The notes under the pieces: model-generated
Seen by the model: only the letters and a program-made list of their open reading frames with translations
The model's database searches: none
What the model was told of the DNA's origin: nothing
Shown: in pieces, positions 1 to 8,305 of the stretch
Position numbering within the stretch: position 1 is the stretch's first letter
How the letters are laid out: every line of letters starts with the position of its first letter
Program-made: the position numbers and the translations under genes
Origin: UBA8958 sp964571695
Lineage (GTDB): Bacteria; Desulfobacterota; Syntrophia; Syntrophales; UBA8958
DNA: 64,000 nucleotides
Reading direction: 5' to 3'
Assembly: GCA_964571695.1 (NCBI GenBank)
Contig: CAZNDG010000001.1
Location: 62,001-126,000 of the forward strand

Positions 1-253
1 CCTGACCGATCACGTAAGAGTCGAGAAATTTCTTTATTTCCTTGGGCTTGGGGGTTCCCTTGGCCTTATCCAGAGCCGGCGGCGCCTCTCCGTCCTCCTG
101 GACGATACACCGGCACAACTCGATGCACTCGTCGCAGATGTAGGCCGTCGGACCGGCCACGAGTTTTCTCACCTCGTTCTGGTTCTTCCCGCAGAAAGAA
201 CAGTACAGGATTCCCGGGCCGCCTCCCGCCGTATCTCTACCTTTTCTGACCAT
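1..253 (-). CDS. clpX: ClpX N-terminal fragment (ATP-dependent protease ATPase subunit)
   Basis: Only the first 84 codons lie in the window; the gene runs off the left edge. The visible part is the ClpX zinc-binding domain: cysteines at residues 18, 21, 40 and 43 form the C4 zinc finger that binds adaptors and substrates, followed by the linker and the beginning of the AAA+ module (IKKFLDSYVIGQ). ClpX unfolds tagged proteins and feeds them to ClpP. It lies 26 bp downstream of clpP on the same strand, the usual tig-clpP-clpX order. The P-loop and sensor motifs are outside the window and cannot be checked. Confidence 0.95.
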   Translation of the reverse strand, partial: MVRKGRDTAGGGPGILYCSFCGKNQNEVRKLVAGPTAYICDECIELCRCIVQEDGEAPPALDKAKGTPKPKEIKKFLDSYVIGQ

Positions 254-279
254 TTACACTGACCTCGTGAATTATTGCG

Positions 280-864
280 TTATTGCCGCTTCTCGATGAT
301 GACATCGATTATCCCGTATTCCCGGGCCTGCTGCCCGCTCATGAAATAGTCCCGCTCCGTGTCGGCCTGGATCTTGGCCAGGGACTGACCGGTCAGGGTA
401 GCCATGATCCGGTTCAATTCGTCCTTTAGCCTGAGGATCTCCCGGGCTTGAATATCGATATCCGTGGCCTGTCCCTGAAATCCACCCAGCGGCTGGTGGA
501 TGAGAATCCGCGCATGGGGCAGGGCGAATCGTTTCCCCTTGTCTCCGGCGGCCAAAAGGAGGGCGCCCATGCTTGCCGCCTGCCCCATGCAGAAGGTGCA
601 CACCGGGGGTTTGATGTAATTCATGGTGTCGAAAATCGCCAAGCCGGAACTAACATGGCCGCCCGGTGTATTGAGATAGAAGAAGATATCTTTGTCGGGA
701 TCCTCCGATTCCAGGTACAGCATCTGGGCAATGATCAGATTGGCCACGGTGTCGTCGATGGCCGTGCCGAGAAAAACGATCCGGTCTTTGAGAAGCCGCG
801 AATAGATGTCGAACGCCCGCTCGCCGCGGCCGTCCTGTTCCACTACCATGGGGATCAAGGGCAT
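280..864 (-). CDS. clpP: ATP-dependent Clp protease proteolytic subunit ClpP
   Basis: A 194-residue serine peptidase of normal family length. The triad is visible: Ser98 in MGQAASMGA, His123 in ARILIHQPLGG and Asp172 in ERDYFMS. The protein should assemble as two stacked heptamers that degrade substrates delivered by ClpX in the cytoplasm. Its ATG directly abuts the tig stop codon, and the ribosome-binding sequence lies inside the 3' end of tig, so the two are probably translationally coupled. clpX follows 26 bp downstream. No start ambiguity. Confidence 0.97.
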   Translation of the reverse strand: MPLIPMVVEQDGRGERAFDIYSRLLKDRIVFLGTAIDDTVANLIIAQMLYLESEDPDKDIFFYLNTPGGHVSSGLAIFDTMNYIKPPVCTFCMGQAASMGALLLAAGDKGKRFALPHARILIHQPLGGFQGQATDIDIQAREILRLKDELNRIMATLTGQSLAKIQADTERDYFMSGQQAREYGIIDVIIEKRQ

Positions 865-2196
865 CTACTTCACCTCCCCCGTCGCTGCCGGCGACTTTTT
901 CACGGGGCGTATCACCGCCTGCGCCTCGATAAGCTCCATGACCTTTTTATTCTTCAGTTCCATGCGGATCTCGGCGATCACATTTTCCTTCTCCAGGTTC
1001 TCGCGATAGAGTTCGTAACTCTGGCCGCGCTGGGCGGCCATCTCCCTGATCCGGGCCTCGATCTCTTCGTCTTCCACCGCTACTTTTTCCTTGACGGCGA
1101 TTCTTTTCATCAGCAAGAGGCTCCGCACGATACGGTTTGCGTCGTTTTTATACAGGTCATGATACTGAGGAAGAATCGACGCCGCCTTGTCGGGGTCGAT
1201 CCCCTGCATCGCCATGCGCCATTTCGTATCGGCCATCATGGATAGGATCTGCCTTTCCACCAGGGTTTCCGGCGCGGGGAAGGGATTCTTCTCCAGCAGC
1301 CGGTCCATCATGGCGATCCTCATATCTCCATCGGCCTTTTCAGTTTTCTGGGCCTCGATCTTTACCCGCAGATCCTCCCTCAGTTCTTCAAGACTGTTGA
1401 ATTCCTCGAAATTCTTGACAAATTCCCCGTTGATCTCGGGAAGCCTCTTCTCTTTGATATTCTTGAGATGCACCGAGAATACGACCTCCTTGCCCGCCAC
1501 CGCCCGGTGGTGGTAATCATCGGGAAACTTTACGGTGAATTCCTTGTGTTCCCCTTTCTTCATCCCCACCAGTTCATCCTCGAAACCGGGGATGAAGCTC
1601 TGCGAACCGATCTCCAGGAGATAATCGTCGGCTTTCAATTCCTTCAGGGGCTCACCGTCCAGGGCGCCCTGAAAATCGATAACGACATAGCGGCCCTTTG
1701 CGACCTCCGCCTCCCCGTCCATTTCCTCCATCGTACTGTACATCTCCTGTAATTCAAGAAGTTTGGCGGCGATATCGTCTTCGGTCACCTCCACCTCTTC
1801 CCGGTCGATTTCCAGGCCGAGGTAACCCTCGGGATCGAAAGCCGGTTCAACCTCCACCGTTGCGCTGAAGGAAAAGGATTCCCCCGCGGTGATTCCCTGC
1901 TGATCCACCTCCGGTCTGGCAACGACCTCTATATCGTGCTCTTTGAGGGCTTCCCAGAAAAACCGATTGAAGATATCGGTTATCGTTTCTTCCTCCGCAT
2001 ATTCCTTATAATATCTTTCCAGGATGGGCCGGGGTATCTTCCCCGGCCGGAACCCCTTCACCTTGGCGGTTTTGGCGATTATCCGATAGGCATTGTCCAG
2101 GGATTTCCTGGTTTCCTCCCAGGGGATTTCAAAGTTCAGCTTCTTCTTTACCGGACTAATTTCCTCGATCGTTACTCGTTGGTTTCCTTCGCTCAC
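865..2196 (-). CDS. tig: Trigger factor (ribosome-associated chaperone / peptidyl-prolyl isomerase)
   Basis: Trigger factor binds the ribosome exit tunnel and shields nascent chains. The order seen is an N-terminal ribosome-binding domain (VTIEEISPVKKKL onwards), a central FKBP-type PPIase domain beginning near GRYVVIDFQGALDGEP, and a long helical C-terminal chaperone arm with a basic end. The length of about 440 residues is typical. I prefer the GTG at 2196, which has an AAGGAG about 9 nt upstream. A GTG at 2217 would add seven residues but has no good ribosome-binding site. First gene of the tig-clpP-clpX run; the tRNA-Leu gene lies 51 bp upstream on the same strand. Confidence 0.95.
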   Translation of the reverse strand: MSEGNQRVTIEEISPVKKKLNFEIPWEETRKSLDNAYRIIAKTAKVKGFRPGKIPRPILERYYKEYAEEETITDIFNRFFWEALKEHDIEVVARPEVDQQGITAGESFSFSATVEVEPAFDPEGYLGLEIDREEVEVTEDDIAAKLLELQEMYSTMEEMDGEAEVAKGRYVVIDFQGALDGEPLKELKADDYLLEIGSQSFIPGFEDELVGMKKGEHKEFTVKFPDDYHHRAVAGKEVVFSVHLKNIKEKRLPEINGEFVKNFEEFNSLEELREDLRVKIEAQKTEKADGDMRIAMMDRLLEKNPFPAPETLVERQILSMMADTKWRMAMQGIDPDKAASILPQYHDLYKNDANRIVRSLLLMKRIAVKEKVAVEDEEIEARIREMAAQRGQSYELYRENLEKENVIAEIRMELKNKKVMELIEAQAVIRPVKKSPAATGEVK

Positions 2197-2247
2197 CGTT
2201 CTTCTCTTCTCCTTCACCTCGTGATGTTGGTCCTAACCGGATCTATT

Positions 2248-2334
2248 TGGTGCGAGAGAGGGGACTTGAACCCCTAACCGCTTGCGCGGGCTGGATCCTA
2301 AGTCCAGTGCGTCTGCCAATTCCGCCACTCTCGC
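2248..2334 (-). tRNA. tRNA-Leu (anticodon UAG)
   Basis: A class II tRNA with a long variable arm and encoded CCA. The acceptor stem GCGAGAG pairs with CTCTCGC, followed by ACCA. The anticodon stem CTGGA/TCCAG encloses the loop CTTAGGA, which gives anticodon UAG. The D-loop contains the expected GG and the T-arm has GTTCAAGTC. The CCA end lies 51 bp before the tig start, so read-through into tig is possible. Confidence 0.96.
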
Positions 2335-2349
2335 TGATTAACCTGGAAC

Positions 2350-2378
2350 TATATATGCATTGACGAAAAGATTGTCAA
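2350..2378 (-). promoter_or_regulatory. Sigma-70-type promoter for tRNA-Leu(UAG)
   Basis: On the minus strand TTGACA (2373-2378) and TATATA (2350-2355) are separated by exactly 17 bp. The expected start point is about 2343, a few bases before the tRNA 5' end at 2334. It may also serve tig-clpP-clpX by read-through, because there is no terminator between the tRNA and tig. Confidence 0.75.
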
Positions 2379-2453
2379 CAATATCCAAAAAGAAGCGAGG
2401 CTTTAACCCAAACCCCGGCCTTTTGCAAGCTTTTTCAGGGGGCCGTTTCCTTC

Positions 2454-4349
2454 TCATTTATCCCCGGACTTTTCCAGGAGGGGAATGGTCAACTCGTATA
2501 TCCCCGACTGAAGGACGGCCTTGATGGGAAAACCGGCCTTTTCATAAACTCGCAGCATCGCCTTGTTGCCCGCCAGCACGTCGGCGGTGAAGACCTCGAT
2601 GCCCTCCTCCCGACCATTTTTCGCCAGCAGGGAAAATAGAAAGGAGGCAATTCCCTTTCCCTGATAGGTTTCATCGACGATGAAGGCCGTATCGGCCCAG
2701 GGGCGTTCCTGGGCGCGCACATAACGGGCTTCGGCGATGATCCGCTCCCGTCCCGAATCCTCGATGACACCCACGATGGACATAATGCGCCGGTAATCGA
2801 CGTTTACATACTCCTGCATCTTTTTGTGAGGCATCGCCTTGATAGGGCTGAAATAGCGATAATAGACCGCCTGATCGGAAAACCTGTAAAAGAGGCGTCG
2901 CATCTCGTCTTCGTCGGACGGCTTTATCGCCCGGAAACGGACCGACAATCCATCCCTGAAGGTGTGGACGCTGCTTACCTTTTCCGGATATAGATGACCG
3001 GAATCAGCGAAATATATTTGATCGGCATAGATCATCTTGGCCTGTTTCGCCTGCTGGAAAAGCTCCGCCCGGTCATCGGGATGGGCGATATCGATCAGGG
3101 CCAGGGCCCGCTCCCGGAGGGTTCTTCCCATCAGGTATGCAACCCCGTACTCCGTTACAACGATGTCGAGAGATTCGCGGTTGGAAAACTGGTAGGGCAT
3201 CGCAGCCACGGAAACGACGATGTTGGCCTCGCCCCGGCGATTGCGGCTCGGCAGGGCAAAGACCGTTCTTCCCTTGGCGGACATGGCGGCCCCCATGAAA
3301 AGCTCCTGGACCGCACCGGGTCCTGAGGTGACGTTTCCCTTCCCCATGTGGAGAGCCACATTGCCGGTCAGATCCACCTTGCGGGCGGGCAGGATCGCCA
3401 TCACCCGGTCATTGCGTCCGATGACCTTGGGATTAAGAACCACATCGATAGGCTGAAATTCCACCAAAGGATTCCGGTCGAGCCAGACCAGAAGCTCCTC
3501 CGTGCCCAGGATATAGGAGGCGACTGATTTCCCCCTAAAGACGACCTTGCGCCGGTTGGACACGGCGCCGCTTTTCACCAGTTCCATCAGGGCATCGGTA
3601 AAAAATGGGGAGTGGATGCCAAGATTCCTCTTGTTTTTCAACTGATTGCACAATGCCTCATAGAGAGGACCGATGGCAAAGGAAATGCAGCTTCCGTCTT
3701 CGACAATGGTGGCCACATGCCCGGCGATTTTTAGATAAACCTCATCCAGGGGCCACCGGGGGACATAGAAGAACGGTTCCGTACCCTCGATGAGGGCGTC
3801 GAATTCATCGATGTGGACCAGGGTGTCGCCGAGGGTGCGGGGGGCACGGGGATTGATTTCGCCGATGACTATCGCGGCGCTTTCCATGGCCTGACGCTCC
3901 ACGGACATCCCCAGCCCCAGGCTGCAGTAGCCCGTTTCATCGGGCGGCGTAATCTGGATGAAGGCGATATCGATATGGATGGCCCCGGTGCGGAAAAGCC
4001 AGGGGATCCGGGAAAAACGGCTGGGGATGAGATCCACCCTTCCCTCCGAAATCGCTTCTCCCGCCACCCAGCCGGAAAAGAAGGTCTTCAGACGGTACTT
4101 CCTGGAAAACCTCTCATCGATGGCCACGGCGTCACCCAGACTTACCAACTGGATAACTTCCAGGTCCTGAAGATTCGGCTGGATCGAAGCCATGAGGTGC
4201 TTGACCAAAGTCCGCGGCTCGGCCATTCCCGTACCCAGGAATATGGACATCCCCGGCTCGATCTTTTCCAGAATGCTTTCGGCGCAGACCAGCCGGCGCA
4301 TCCAGTCCGGATCGCTCTTTTTTGCCTGCCTGAAGTTCTTGAAGATCAT
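2454..4349 (-). CDS. Acetyl-CoA hydrolase/CoA-transferase-family protein fused to a GNAT acetyltransferase
   Basis: A protein of about 631 residues with two parts. Residues 1-440 resemble the AcetylCoA_hydro / 4-hydroxybutyrate CoA-transferase family (GMSIFLGTGMAEP near the start, later VVTEYGVAYLMG and IAHPDDRAEL). Residues 460-620 are a GNAT domain (RFRAIKPSDEDEMRRLFYRFS; acetyl-CoA loop near DETYQGKGIASFLFSLL). Active family members carry a catalytic Glu in a GxHSEM-type motif. Here the matching stretch is GIHSPFFTD, with Pro at about residue 248, so CoA-transferase activity is doubtful and the domain may sense acyl-CoA. The ATG at 4349 has GGAGAAGG just upstream; a TTG at 4364 is the alternative. 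Monocistronic as far as visible. Confidence 0.85.
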   Translation of the reverse strand: MIFKNFRQAKKSDPDWMRRLVCAESILEKIEPGMSIFLGTGMAEPRTLVKHLMASIQPNLQDLEVIQLVSLGDAVAIDERFSRKYRLKTFFSGWVAGEAISEGRVDLIPSRFSRIPWLFRTGAIHIDIAFIQITPPDETGYCSLGLGMSVERQAMESAAIVIGEINPRAPRTLGDTLVHIDEFDALIEGTEPFFYVPRWPLDEVYLKIAGHVATIVEDGSCISFAIGPLYEALCNQLKNKRNLGIHSPFFTDALMELVKSGAVSNRRKVVFRGKSVASYILGTEELLVWLDRNPLVEFQPIDVVLNPKVIGRNDRVMAILPARKVDLTGNVALHMGKGNVTSGPGAVQELFMGAAMSAKGRTVFALPSRNRRGEANIVVSVAAMPYQFSNRESLDIVVTEYGVAYLMGRTLRERALALIDIAHPDDRAELFQQAKQAKMIYADQIYFADSGHLYPEKVSSVHTFRDGLSVRFRAIKPSDEDEMRRLFYRFSDQAVYYRYFSPIKAMPHKKMQEYVNVDYRRIMSIVGVIEDSGRERIIAEARYVRAQERPWADTAFIVDETYQGKGIASFLFSLLAKNGREEGIEVFTADVLAGNKAMLRVYEKAGFPIKAVLQSGIYELTIPLLEKSGDK

Positions 4350-4539
4350 TCCATCCTTCTCCAAACATCAACGGATACAAACCATTTACCTGTCCCGCCT
4401 GTCGCTGCGACGCGGTGGATACCAGCCGGCCAGGTCCATCTTTATAACTTGACTCCAGTCGCTTCTTGCTACGGGCCGCCAACGGCGGGCGGTATGGGTC
4501 GCTATTAAGTAACTTCTCTCAAGTCACTACATGATAAAG

Positions 4540-4553
4540 CGCCCCAGGGGGCG
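4540..4553 (-). terminator. Weak hairpin after the unknown gene at 4561
   Basis: A GC-rich palindrome (CGCCCC/GGGGCG with almost no loop) lies just beyond the stop codon of the minus-strand gene ending at 4561 and is followed on that strand by CTTT. The T-run is poor, so this is only a possible terminator. Confidence 0.3.
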
Positions 4554-4560
4554 TGGGTCG

Positions 4561-5109
4561 CTATTCACTATGGCGCAACGAGAAGGGGAAATCGAATCCC
4601 AGGCCGAGCCTCACGAAGTTTGAAATGGATGCATAGTCGCTGAGCATGAAGTCCCTCATTTCCGCGGCAAGCTTCTTTAATTCCCCGGTGCCCGCATCGA
4701 GATACCGCCTCATCGAGGGCTCAATGTCTGTCTCTCCGGTGAGGGGCTCGTCCATAAAGCAGATCAGGTTGAACGGCGCCCCGTTTTCACTATCCCAGAC
4801 CCCCGCCCCAAGAGTTGGGGATTTCAGCTTCATCAAAATCCGGGCGGCGGAAATGATCGACCCTCCCCGGACGCCCAGGATGAAATCCCCCGCCTCCATC
4901 TCCCGCCAAAGCAAACAATTATCTTCCGTTTCCTGGGCGCCCCAGAGAAAGCATCTTCCCAAGGGATAGATATTCCTGAGCCTTTCAACAATATCCCCCT
5001 CCTCAACAAGCCTCGATACCCTTGTGAGCCCATGACCTTTTTGCCCCTCATCGCCGTAGCCGGTCCTGATCGTCGCCGCGTCGGAAGAAAAGACGAACAC
5101 ATTTTCCAT
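4561..5109 (-). CDS. Uncharacterised cytoplasmic protein
   Basis: About 182 residues with no signal peptide or membrane segment and ordinary soluble composition. I do not recognise the family with confidence. The central part has the pattern ...WREMEAGDFILGVRGG... followed by KLKSPTLGAGVWDSENGAPFNLICFMDEP. It has the look of a PUA/EVE-like beta barrel (a GD(F/I)hh turn, then a conserved W and a 'pF.lIcf' strand), but that is a guess. The ATG at 5109 is preceded by GAGG; a TTG at 5121 would add four residues. It is isolated, between the CoA-transferase/GNAT gene and a promoter region facing the other way, so context does not help. Confidence 0.6.
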   Translation of the reverse strand: MENVFVFSSDAATIRTGYGDEGQKGHGLTRVSRLVEEGDIVERLRNIYPLGRCFLWGAQETEDNCLLWREMEAGDFILGVRGGSIISAARILMKLKSPTLGAGVWDSENGAPFNLICFMDEPLTGETDIEPSMRRYLDAGTGELKKLAAEMRDFMLSDYASISNFVRLGLGFDFPFSLRHSE

Positions 5110-5121
5110 GCCCTGCCTCAA

Positions 5122-5597
5122 GTGCCATCCGATTGATTTTAACTATTGGATATTTGACGCTATATTTATCACCGCAGGGGAAGTATAGGATAATAAAGTT
5201 TTTTCTTCAACGACTTTATCGATTCAAGCGGTTTTTTCCTTGACATATAGTGTCATACGGTTTAAAAAAGCGCATCCTTATAATTCAAGAACGGATATGC
5301 GCTGTTGCGTGGTGGCGGCGATTAGGCGTTGACGGTTTGCCGTCATACTGAACAGTGCCGGAGATGCAAATTATTACATTCGCGCTTCATAATTTGCATG
5401 TATTCAAATTTTAATTGGTTTTCAGGATGACCATTCGTCGGAGTCGGGCCAAAACAACAAAGAAAGGGGGGATAGAGCTTCCGGTTTCGGACGTTTTTCA
5501 GCTTGCCTAATAGGACGGGGTCTTCGGTCGACACACAAACTGGATCGATGCTTTGATCGATCAATTTCCTAATTACTATTATGGAGGGATTTACAAT
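5122..5597 (+). other. Intergenic region with promoter and structured leader
   Basis: A 476-bp gap between divergent genes. It holds a sigma-70-like promoter with an overlapping palindrome (see 5240-5268) and a leader of about 320 nt before the start at 5598. Within the leader, GCGCAT near 5271 can pair with ATGCGC near 5307, and TGACGG-TTTG-CCGTCA (5332-5347) forms a compact hairpin. I recognise no known riboswitch and no coding sequence. Confidence 0.5.
5240..5268 (+). promoter_or_regulatory. Promoter with overlapping palindromic operator-like site
   Basis: TTGACA (5240-5245) and TAAAAA (5263-5268) are spaced by 17 bp. The -35 box is part of a perfect inverted repeat, TGACA-TATAG-TGTCA (5241-5255), placed where a dimeric repressor would block RNA polymerase. 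It probably drives the CoA transferase at 5598. Confidence 0.5.
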
Positions 5598-7145
5598 ATG
5601 CCGCAACAAAAGATTGAAAACAAAGAGAAAATATTTATGCCAACCCCAGCCCAACAGAGACTCAGGGACAAAACCATCACGGCGAAGCAGTGGGCCGACA
5701 TGGTCAAAACCGGCGATTGGATCAACCGCGGCGGTCCCGGTTCGGATACGTTTGTAACGATGGAGGCCCTGGCGGCCCGTCTTGGCGACGGCCCCGGGCA
5801 GGTGAACAACATCGAGATCTGGAACCAGGCGATCATGTGTGGCAACAATTTCTGCGCCGCCGCCGACATGGAGGGTAAATACCATGTCCTCCACGAGGCC
5901 TTCATCCTTCCCACCACCCGCGGTCTCATGACCAAGGGTTACAAGGGAGTTGATTGGAAGCACTGGGGCTGGGCCCTGGGCATGGACGCCGAATACGCCC
6001 GTTTCTACCGTAAGAACCGGGCAGATCGCGCTATGGATTGGGGCGTCCAGTCCGTCGCCGTTCCCCAGGCGGGATATGTAAATGCCAGCTACGGCGTCAA
6101 CAACTTCATGATCGTCGCCAAGTCCTGCAAGAAGTTCGTCTGCGAGATCCGCTCCGACTACGCCTGGTGCGAAGGCGGCCGCGGCATGTTCCTGCCTGTT
6201 GACGAAGTGGATTATTTCGTCGAGGTAGATGTGGACGACCCGAAATACCAGTGGCCTTACATCGCCGAGAAAAATATCCAGCCGGATGCCATCCAGAAGG
6301 CCATCGCGGCCAATTGCGTCTCCATCATGCGGGACGGCGACTGCATCCAGGTCGGCATCGGCGCCCTCCCGACGGCCGTCGTCATCGGCATGCGGGATCA
6401 CGGCCTGAAGCACCTCGGCGTCCACAGCGAGATGATCGGCGAGTACGCCTTCACGCTCCTCGAGGCGGGCTGCGTCGACAACTCCCGGAAGGTGCTGGAC
6501 AAGGGGAGATGCGGCTGGGCCTACATCATGCCCGTGGACACGCCCCGCTACTACGAGTATCTGCACCGCAACCCGCAGTTCGCCGGGTACGACATCGGCT
6601 ACACGAACAACGTCGTGACGCTCTCCCAGCAGGACAACATGGTGACCGTCAACAACTTCGCCCAGATCGATCTCCGGGGCCAGGACGCGGCCGGCAACGT
6701 CGGCGGCCGGCCCATCTCCTCCACGGGCGGCCAGTTCCAGTTCACCCTCGGCGCAATGATGGCCAAGGGCGGGCGGGCGATCATCGCGGCGACAGCCCGC
6801 GACGGCAAGGGCCGTTCCCGCTTCGTCCCCATGCTGGATCAGGGCAGCGTCGTCACCGTCCCGGACCAGCTCGTCACATGGGTCTGCACGGAGTACGGCA
6901 TCGTCAACATCATGGGCTGCACCGACGCCGAGAAGGCGGCGAAGATCATCTCCATCGCCCATCCCGATGACCGTGCGGAACTGGAAAAGGCAGCCGTGGA
7001 AAAGGTCGGCATCAAACTGAACCACTGGATGTTCAAGAACGCCCCGGATCGCCGGTTCCCGTCGCCCGAAACGCTGAAGGAGCACAAATACGGCTACATG
7101 GACCTCGAGTTCATTCCGAAGGAGATCGCGAAGCTCAGCGACTGA
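5598..7145 (+). CDS. Acetyl-CoA hydrolase/CoA-transferase family protein
   Basis: A 515-residue CoA transferase of the AcetylCoA_hydro (class I, 4-hydroxybutyrate/succinyl-CoA:acetate) type, moving CoA between acyl-CoA and a free acid through an enzyme glutamyl-CoA intermediate. The expected catalytic Glu is present (LGVHSEMIGEY, about residue 278), followed by GxGxxP-like and WVCTEYGIVNIMG motifs and the IAHPDDRAEL signature near the C-terminus. The exact substrate cannot be read from sequence. The start at 5598 has GGAGGG 9 nt upstream; an in-frame ATG at 5553 has no such site. Codon use is strongly GC3-rich, which suggests high expression. An intrinsic terminator follows. Confidence 0.9.
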   Translation: MPQQKIENKEKIFMPTPAQQRLRDKTITAKQWADMVKTGDWINRGGPGSDTFVTMEALAARLGDGPGQVNNIEIWNQAIMCGNNFCAAADMEGKYHVLHEAFILPTTRGLMTKGYKGVDWKHWGWALGMDAEYARFYRKNRADRAMDWGVQSVAVPQAGYVNASYGVNNFMIVAKSCKKFVCEIRSDYAWCEGGRGMFLPVDEVDYFVEVDVDDPKYQWPYIAEKNIQPDAIQKAIAANCVSIMRDGDCIQVGIGALPTAVVIGMRDHGLKHLGVHSEMIGEYAFTLLEAGCVDNSRKVLDKGRCGWAYIMPVDTPRYYEYLHRNPQFAGYDIGYTNNVVTLSQQDNMVTVNNFAQIDLRGQDAAGNVGGRPISSTGGQFQFTLGAMMAKGGRAIIAATARDGKGRSRFVPMLDQGSVVTVPDQLVTWVCTEYGIVNIMGCTDAEKAAKIISIAHPDDRAELEKAAVEKVGIKLNHWMFKNAPDRRFPSPETLKEHKYGYMDLEFIPKEIAKLSD

Positions 7146-7174
7146 TCCAAAACTGAGCCGGCAACATTATCGAA

Positions 7175-7205
7175 AAGGCAAGGTGCTTGCACCTTGCCTT
7201 TTTTT
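7175..7205 (+). terminator. Intrinsic terminator after the CoA transferase
   Basis: The perfect stem AAGGCAAGGTGC/GCACCTTGCCTT with a two-base centre is followed by a run of T, 30 bp after the stop codon at 7145. Confidence 0.9.
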
Positions 7206-7285
7206 ATCTCTCATATTCATAATCCGACGTTAAAATATCAATGGCTTTCAGGTCAGCGCACACCATGTAAGCCATTGATTTTATT

Positions 7286-7373
7286 TGGTGCCTGGGGCGG
7301 GAATCGAACCCGCACAGCCTCAAGGACCGAGGGATTTTAAGTCCCTTGCGTCTACCAGTTCCGCCACCCAGGC
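7286..7373 (-). tRNA. tRNA-Leu (anticodon UAA)
   Basis: A class II tRNA with encoded CCA. The acceptor GCCTGGG pairs with CCCAGGC. The anticodon stem AGGGA/TCCCT encloses CTTAAAA, giving anticodon UAA. A long variable arm and GTTCGATTC in the T-arm are visible. It is a different isoacceptor from the tRNA-Leu at 2248. Confidence 0.96.
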
Positions 7374-7559
7374 AATGTATTATGTCCTTGTTATTCCAGA
7401 GATTATGCAGCCTTTATCCGTATGATCGGCGGGGGCGGGTGGGGGCCGCGCTTCCCGCCGGCTTTGACCGTATCCGCCCCGGACCATTATGGACGGCACT
7501 CTAATGTTTTTTTCCATATTTGGCAAGTTCTTTGTTTCCCCCATCGCTTGGACCGAACC

Positions 7560-7840
7560 ATTTTTGGTGCAACCGGAAGGGCGGTCGCCCTCCTGGATCT
7601 GAAGATGCCCGGATGGATGGTCTGGAAGTACTGAGAAACATCCGCCGGGATGACCGGACCCGGTTGATACCCGTGGTGATCCTCACTTCCTCCCTTGAAG
7701 AGCAGGACCTCTTAAACGGATACGGTCCCGGCGCCAACAGTTACGTCCGTAAAACCCGTGGACTTCAATCAGTTCAGCGAGGCGATGCGGAAGTTGGGAC
7801 TCTAATGGCTCCTCTGGAACGCCCCCCGCCCGGAAGCGGG
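7560..7840 (+). pseudogene. Decayed CheY-like response regulator (receiver domain)
   Basis: A receiver-domain sequence is split over three frames. VALLDLKMPG lies in one frame (from 7583); after a one-base deletion MDGLEVLRNIRRDDRTRLIP and TSSLEEQDLLNGYGPGANSYVRK are in the next; after one extra A near 7752, KPVDFNQFSEAMRKLGL is in the third. The reading then meets TAA where relatives have Tyr (GLYWLL-type end), followed by WLLWN and P-P-P. The phosphoacceptor region upstream is not intact. The family is the Rcp1-like single-domain regulators usually paired with a hybrid or phytochrome kinase; no partner is present here. Two single-base shifts could be sequencing errors, but the extra stop argues for real decay. 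Confidence 0.75.
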
Positions 7841-8002
7841 ATGGGTGAGAATTCCAGACGGAATCCGGCAACGGGCACTCCGTTCTCCTTGACATTTCTC
7901 CCCCTGGTCCATAAATTGCCCTCATGTTTAGCCTGAAGATCCGCCACGACATCTGAACCCCCGGCGGACGCCGGGGACTAATCTTTATCAAGGAGCGTCA
8001 CG

Positions 8003-8194
8003 ATGCCCATCTATGAATTCAAATGCCGGCAGTGCGGGGAGGAATTCGAGCAGATCCTCTTCGCTTCCGACCGGGAGGAGGCGGTTGCCTGCCCGGCCTG
8101 CAAATCCAAACAGACCCGGAAACTGATGTCCACCTTTGCCGGCGGCAAGTCGGGGTGCGGATCCTGCACCTCCGCTTCCTGCGCCCCCTCCTGA
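8003..8194 (+). CDS. FmdB-family zinc-ribbon protein
   Basis: A 63-residue protein beginning MPIYEFKCRQCGEEFE, the signature of the FmdB/CxxC_CXXC_SSSS family. The zinc-ribbon cysteines are CRQC (residues 9 and 12) and CPAC (31 and 34), and a Cys/Gly/Ser-rich tail (SGCGSCTSASC) follows. FmdB was named as a putative regulator, but for most members only a small zinc-binding role is known. AAGGAGCG lies just upstream of the ATG, and a terminator hairpin follows, so it is a single-gene unit. Confidence 0.9.
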   Translation: MPIYEFKCRQCGEEFEQILFASDREEAVACPACKSKQTRKLMSTFAGGKSGCGSCTSASCAPS

Positions 8195-8207
8195 GGCCAC
8201 TGAGCTT

Positions 8208-8233
8208 CCATGACGGTCCGTCATGGTTTTTTT
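8208..8233 (+). terminator. Intrinsic terminator after the FmdB-like gene
   Basis: Stem CCATGAC/GTCATGG with a five-base loop followed by seven T, 13 bp after the stop codon. Confidence 0.85.
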
Positions 8234-8305
8234 GTTGCGAATTCCGGTCGAATCCATTATAAGAGGCCGGCTTTCCATAAAGAATCCTGAAAGGAGTTCG
8301 GCAGC

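Noticed and set aside
4495..4565. 12-bp direct repeat TGGGTCGCTATT (4495-4506, 4554-4565)
   Set aside because: Too short, with no mobile gene, tRNA end or target duplication to support an attachment site.
5343..7085. Long open frame of 580 codons antisense to the CoA transferase
   Set aside because: It mirrors a GC3-rich gene, has low-complexity His/Asp/Val/Gly composition and no family resemblance; a shadow frame.
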